Source: Roseomonas xinghualingensis (GTDB lineage: Bacteria; Pseudomonadota; Alphaproteobacteria; Acetobacterales; Acetobacteraceae). Taken from it: a stretch of DNA of 6,364 bases. Below the pieces are notes generated by a model. That model did no database searches and was not told the DNA's origin. It worked only from the letters and a program-made list of their open reading frames with translations. The stretch covers positions 1 to 6,364 of the forward strand of contig NZ_JAOXLP010000078.1 in assembly GCF_025791835.1 (NCBI RefSeq), read 5' to 3'. The stretch's first letter is position 1, and each line of letters opens with the position of its first letter. Made by a program: the position numbers and the translations under genes. Positions 4,515-6,364 of the stretch are shown piece by piece.

Positions 4515-5964
4515 CGGCGGCCTCCGTCTTTAGGGTTTCGAGGAGGGCAGGCTTGAGCACCTTGCCGCCGTTGTTGCGCGGCAGTTCACCGAGGAAGCGG
4601 AGGATGCTCGGCACCTTGTATGGGGCGAGCCGCGTGCGGCAATGCGCCACCACCGCCTCGGCGGTCACCGTGCCGTCGGTGACGAGGAAGGCTGCCACCT
4701 CCTCTCCCATCTCGCGCGAGGGCGCGCCGGCCACGGCCACGTCGCGCACGCCGGCGAGGCCGGAGATTACGCGCTCCACGTCCTGCGGATAGATGTTCAC
4801 GCCGCCGCGGATGATCATGTCCTTGGCGCGGCCGTGCAGGTAGAGGAAGCCCTCTGCATCCAGCCGCGCCAGGTCGCCCGGATAGAACCAGCCGTCGCGG
4901 AAGGCGTCGCTGCCCTCGGCGCCGTAGTAGCCGCGCGCGGAGGCCGGGCTGCGGTAACGCAGGCGGCCGACGCTGCCGGACGGTAGCACCGCGTGGCCCT
5001 CGTCCACGATCTCCACCTCCACGCGGAAACCGGGGCGGCCGACGGAATCCGGGTTCCGATCGCAGTCCGCGGGGGAAAGGACGGAGACCCCGCCGCCCTC
5101 GGTGGACGAGTAGAATTCGAAGAGGTTCGGCGTCAGTTGCTCGCGAATTGCGGTGCGCTCATCTGCATGCAGGGCGGACCCGCTGGAGATGAGGACGCGA
5201 AGCGTGGGGAAGGCGAGGCCTGGCAGGCGCTCGTCCAGCATGCGGCGGATCATGGTAGGCACGAGGAAGATGACGGTGCCGCCGACCTCGCGCACGTGCT
5301 CCGCCAGCGCCGGCATCTTCGTGCGCGGGGAAAGGATGGAAACCGTGCCGCCGGCGAAGAGCATTGCCATGTTGAAGGCGCGGCCACCGCCAAAGTAGAG
5401 CGGCGTGATCGAGACGTAGACGTCCTGCGCGTTGAGGCCGAGGTTGACCCAGTAGACCATGAATCGGCTCTCGAACTGTCGGTGCGTGGCGCGCGGGCCC
5501 TTGGGCAGGCCGGTGGTGCCGGAGGAAAGGGAAAGCACCAGGGGCGAGCCATCGGTCACGGCCTCGTCCAGATAGGGTTCGTCGCTCTCGCGTACCCAGC
5601 CGTGCTCCAGTGCGGTCCAGCCGCACTCGGGCGCAGCGGGGTCGTCACCTTCCAGCAGCACGACGTCCGGCTTGAAGTGGGAGGCGAGGGTGCGCTTCTC
5701 CTCGGTGTGCCAACGGCAATCCATCGGGAGGATCACGGCGCCGATCCGCGCTAGAGCAAAAAGGGCGACTAGGTGCTCGGCATGGTCGCGGAGTGCGAGG
5801 CCAACGAGCATCTCTCGACGGACACCGCTGGCGTGTAGACGGTGGGCGGCGCCATCCACCAAGCGATTCAGCGTCGCATAGTCGATCCGCCGCTCGCCCT
5901 CGATAATCGCCGTTTTGCCCGGCCGGTTTCGGGCATGCAGGCGCAGAACGCTGTCGATCGGCAT
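4504..5964 (-). CDS. Acyl-CoA synthetase / AMP-dependent acid-CoA ligase (ANL superfamily)
   Basis: The protein has 486 residues, slightly short for the family but with every core motif. The phosphate-binding loop is SSGTTGLPKG (147-156). The adenine-site motif is FYSSTEGG (284-291). The ATP-ribose motif is GWFYPGD (358-364, Asp364). The hinge is GRAKDMIIRGGVNIYPQDVE (378-397). The C-terminal catalytic lysine is Lys468 in LPRNNGGKVLK. It would activate a carboxylic acid in two steps, through acyl-AMP to acyl-CoA, in the cytoplasm. The start at 5964 has GAGGGA about 10 bases upstream and gives a natural N-terminus (MPIDSVLRLHARNRPGKTAI). It is the first gene of the minus-strand cluster, overlaps the acyl-CoA dehydrogenase start by 11 bp, and is divergent from the lyase-superfamily gene. 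The acid substrate is not predictable from motifs alone. Confidence 0.93.
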   Translation of the reverse strand: MPIDSVLRLHARNRPGKTAIIEGERRIDYATLNRLVDGAAHRLHASGVRREMLVGLALRDHAEHLVALFALARIGAVILPMDCRWHTEEKRTLASHFKPDVVLLEGDDPAAPECGWTALEHGWVRESDEPYLDEAVTDGSPLVLSLSSGTTGLPKGPRATHRQFESRFMVYWVNLGLNAQDVYVSITPLYFGGGRAFNMAMLFAGGTVSILSPRTKMPALAEHVREVGGTVIFLVPTMIRRMLDERLPGLAFPTLRVLISSGSALHADERTAIREQLTPNLFEFYSSTEGGGVSVLSPADCDRNPDSVGRPGFRVEVEIVDEGHAVLPSGSVGRLRYRSPASARGYYGAEGSDAFRDGWFYPGDLARLDAEGFLYLHGRAKDMIIRGGVNIYPQDVERVISGLAGVRDVAVAGAPSREMGEEVAAFLVTDGTVTAEAVVAHCRTRLAPYKVPSILRFLGELPRNNGGKVLKPALLETLKTEAADAN

Positions 5965-6024
5965 CGTAATTCTATCCCTCAGATCCGGCGTCGTGGGCTG
6001 TCACGTCCTTCGTCGTGCCAGCGC

Positions 6025-6052
6025 CGCATGTCCGCGTTGCCTCTTGCATGCG
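6025..6052. promoter_or_regulatory. Inverted repeat CGCATG-N16-CATGCG, candidate operator
   Basis: CGCATG at 6025-6030 and CATGCG at 6047-6052 are perfect complements with centres 22 bases apart, about two helical turns, as for a dimeric regulator binding one DNA face. It lies between the divergent genes, just downstream of the candidate minus-strand promoter. It does not resemble the GTATAC-type site upstream of gntR, so a different regulator or chance is possible. Confidence 0.3.
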
Positions 6053-6058
6053 ACTGGG

Positions 6059-6088
6059 ATACTAGTGGCAGCGAGTTGGGGTCGGCAA
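6059..6088 (-). promoter_or_regulatory. Candidate sigma-70-like promoter of the minus-strand cluster
   Basis: On the minus strand TTGCCG (6088-6083) and TAGTAT (6064-6059) are separated by 18 bases, each matching 4 of 6 consensus positions. Transcription would begin near 6052, giving a leader of almost 90 bases before the synthetase start at 5964. A weaker opposing pair, TTGCCT (6037-6042) and GATACT (6058-6063), spaced 15 bases, overlaps it on the plus strand. Consensus matches of this quality occur by chance in GC-rich DNA. Confidence 0.28.
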
Positions 6089-6165
6089 TGCTGATCTTCA
6101 TCTTTTGCAGGTTGGTTGCCCGACAGGCGGGTGAGCGGTTCCAGGTCTCGTGGAGGAGGTCCCCT

Positions 6166-6364
6166 ATGCCTTATGTCATCGGTGACGACCTGCCGGAGAC
6201 GCCGGCGGGAGTTCGCTTCCGCGCGTTGCTGGAGCGTCCCGGGATTTTGCGCCTGCCGGGGGCGCATACGGGGATAGCGGCCCTGCTGGCGAAGCGTGCG
6301 GGGTTCGAGGGGCTGTACATGTCCGGGGCCGCGATGTCGGCCAATATGGGCCTGCCGGACCTGG
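6166..6364 (+). CDS. Isocitrate lyase / phosphoenolpyruvate mutase superfamily protein (methylisocitrate lyase-like), N-terminal part
   Basis: The ATG at 6166 lies 5 bases after an excellent GGAGGAGGT (6152-6160). The 66 visible codons read without interruption to the right edge. The sequence has the N-terminal pattern of the superfamily: VRFRALLERPGILRLPGAHT (16-35), IAALLAKRAGFEGLYMSGAA (37-56), then MSANMGLPDL. These are the first strands and helices of the TIM barrel, and the Y-M-S-G-A stretch matches the substrate-binding Y-x-S-G-A of methylisocitrate lyase-like members. Family members cleave or form C-C or P-C bonds of 2-oxo or hydroxy-carboxylates with Mg2+: 2-methylisocitrate lyase, dimethylmalate lyase, oxaloacetate decarboxylase or PEP mutase. 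The catalytic KKCGH-type motif lies outside the window, so the reaction is open. Divergent placement next to the acyl-CoA cluster suggests a linked role, for example handling a C3 or C4 end product. Confidence 0.85.
   Translation, partial: MPYVIGDDLPETPAGVRFRALLERPGILRLPGAHTGIAALLAKRAGFEGLYMSGAAMSANMGLPDL

Larger units (their letters stand above)
5965..6165. other. Divergent intergenic promoter region
   Basis: About 200 bases separate the start of the minus-strand synthetase gene from the plus-strand lyase-superfamily gene. It should hold both promoters and probably a shared operator. I see a candidate minus-strand promoter (6059-6088), an inverted repeat (6025-6052) and a strong plus-strand ribosome binding site (6152-6160). 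No family-like protein is encoded here. Confidence 0.7.

Noticed and set aside
4993..5754. Long plus-strand open frame of 253 codons
   Set aside because: It is antisense to the synthetase gene. Its composition is His/Ala/Gly/Glu-rich as expected of a reverse-frame shadow in high-GC DNA, with no domain motif.
6001..6267. Minus-strand open frame of 88 codons over the divergent promoter region
   Set aside because: It is antisense to the well-supported lyase-superfamily start with its strong ribosome binding site, and its product has no recognisable family pattern. It is a GC-rich shadow frame.
1..6364. CRISPR array, tRNA, rRNA, prophage or defence module
   Set aside because: No regularly spaced repeats, no cloverleaf or rRNA-like sequence and no phage or defence protein motifs were seen. 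The window is explained by the metabolic cluster, regulator and insertion sequence.

Overview
The DNA is GC-rich with strong G/C preference at third codon positions. It looks like a chromosomal accessory-metabolism locus of a proteobacterium. A Bug/TctC-type solute-binding protein, an FCD-type GntR regulator and an IS5-family transposase together suggest an alphaproteobacterium of the Acetobacteraceae/Rhodospirillales type (Roseomonas-like) or a Burkholderiales member. I cannot settle this from the sequence alone.

Layout, left to right. Bases 1-463 (minus strand) hold the N-terminal part of an IS5-family transposase that runs off the left edge. Bases 464-733 are non-coding and carry short inverted and direct repeats plus a GntR-operator-like site. 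Bases 734-1417 (plus) encode a GntR/FCD transcription regulator. Bases 1414-5964 (minus) form a compact four-gene cluster, transcribed right to left: acyl-CoA synthetase (5964-4504), acyl-CoA dehydrogenase (4514-3369, overlapping the synthetase by 11 bp), Bug-family periplasmic binding protein (3314-2334) and an alpha/beta-hydrolase-fold protein (2265-1414). The last gene converges on the regulator with a 4-bp overlap of stop codons. Bases 5965-6165 are a divergent promoter region. From 6166 (plus) an isocitrate lyase/PEP-mutase superfamily gene begins and runs off the right edge.

How the genes may work together (inference): the Bug protein captures a carboxylate in the periplasm, the synthetase activates it to a CoA thioester, and the dehydrogenase introduces an alpha-beta double bond. 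The alpha/beta-fold protein and the lyase-superfamily enzyme would handle later or side steps, and the FCD regulator probably senses the acid or a metabolite. The substrate cannot be named from this window.

The most unusual item is the alpha/beta-hydrolase-fold protein. Its nucleophile elbow reads G-S-H-T-G, placing His where Ser, Asp or Cys is expected, and the usual C-terminal catalytic His also appears to be absent. No CRISPR array, tRNA, rRNA or phage module was seen.
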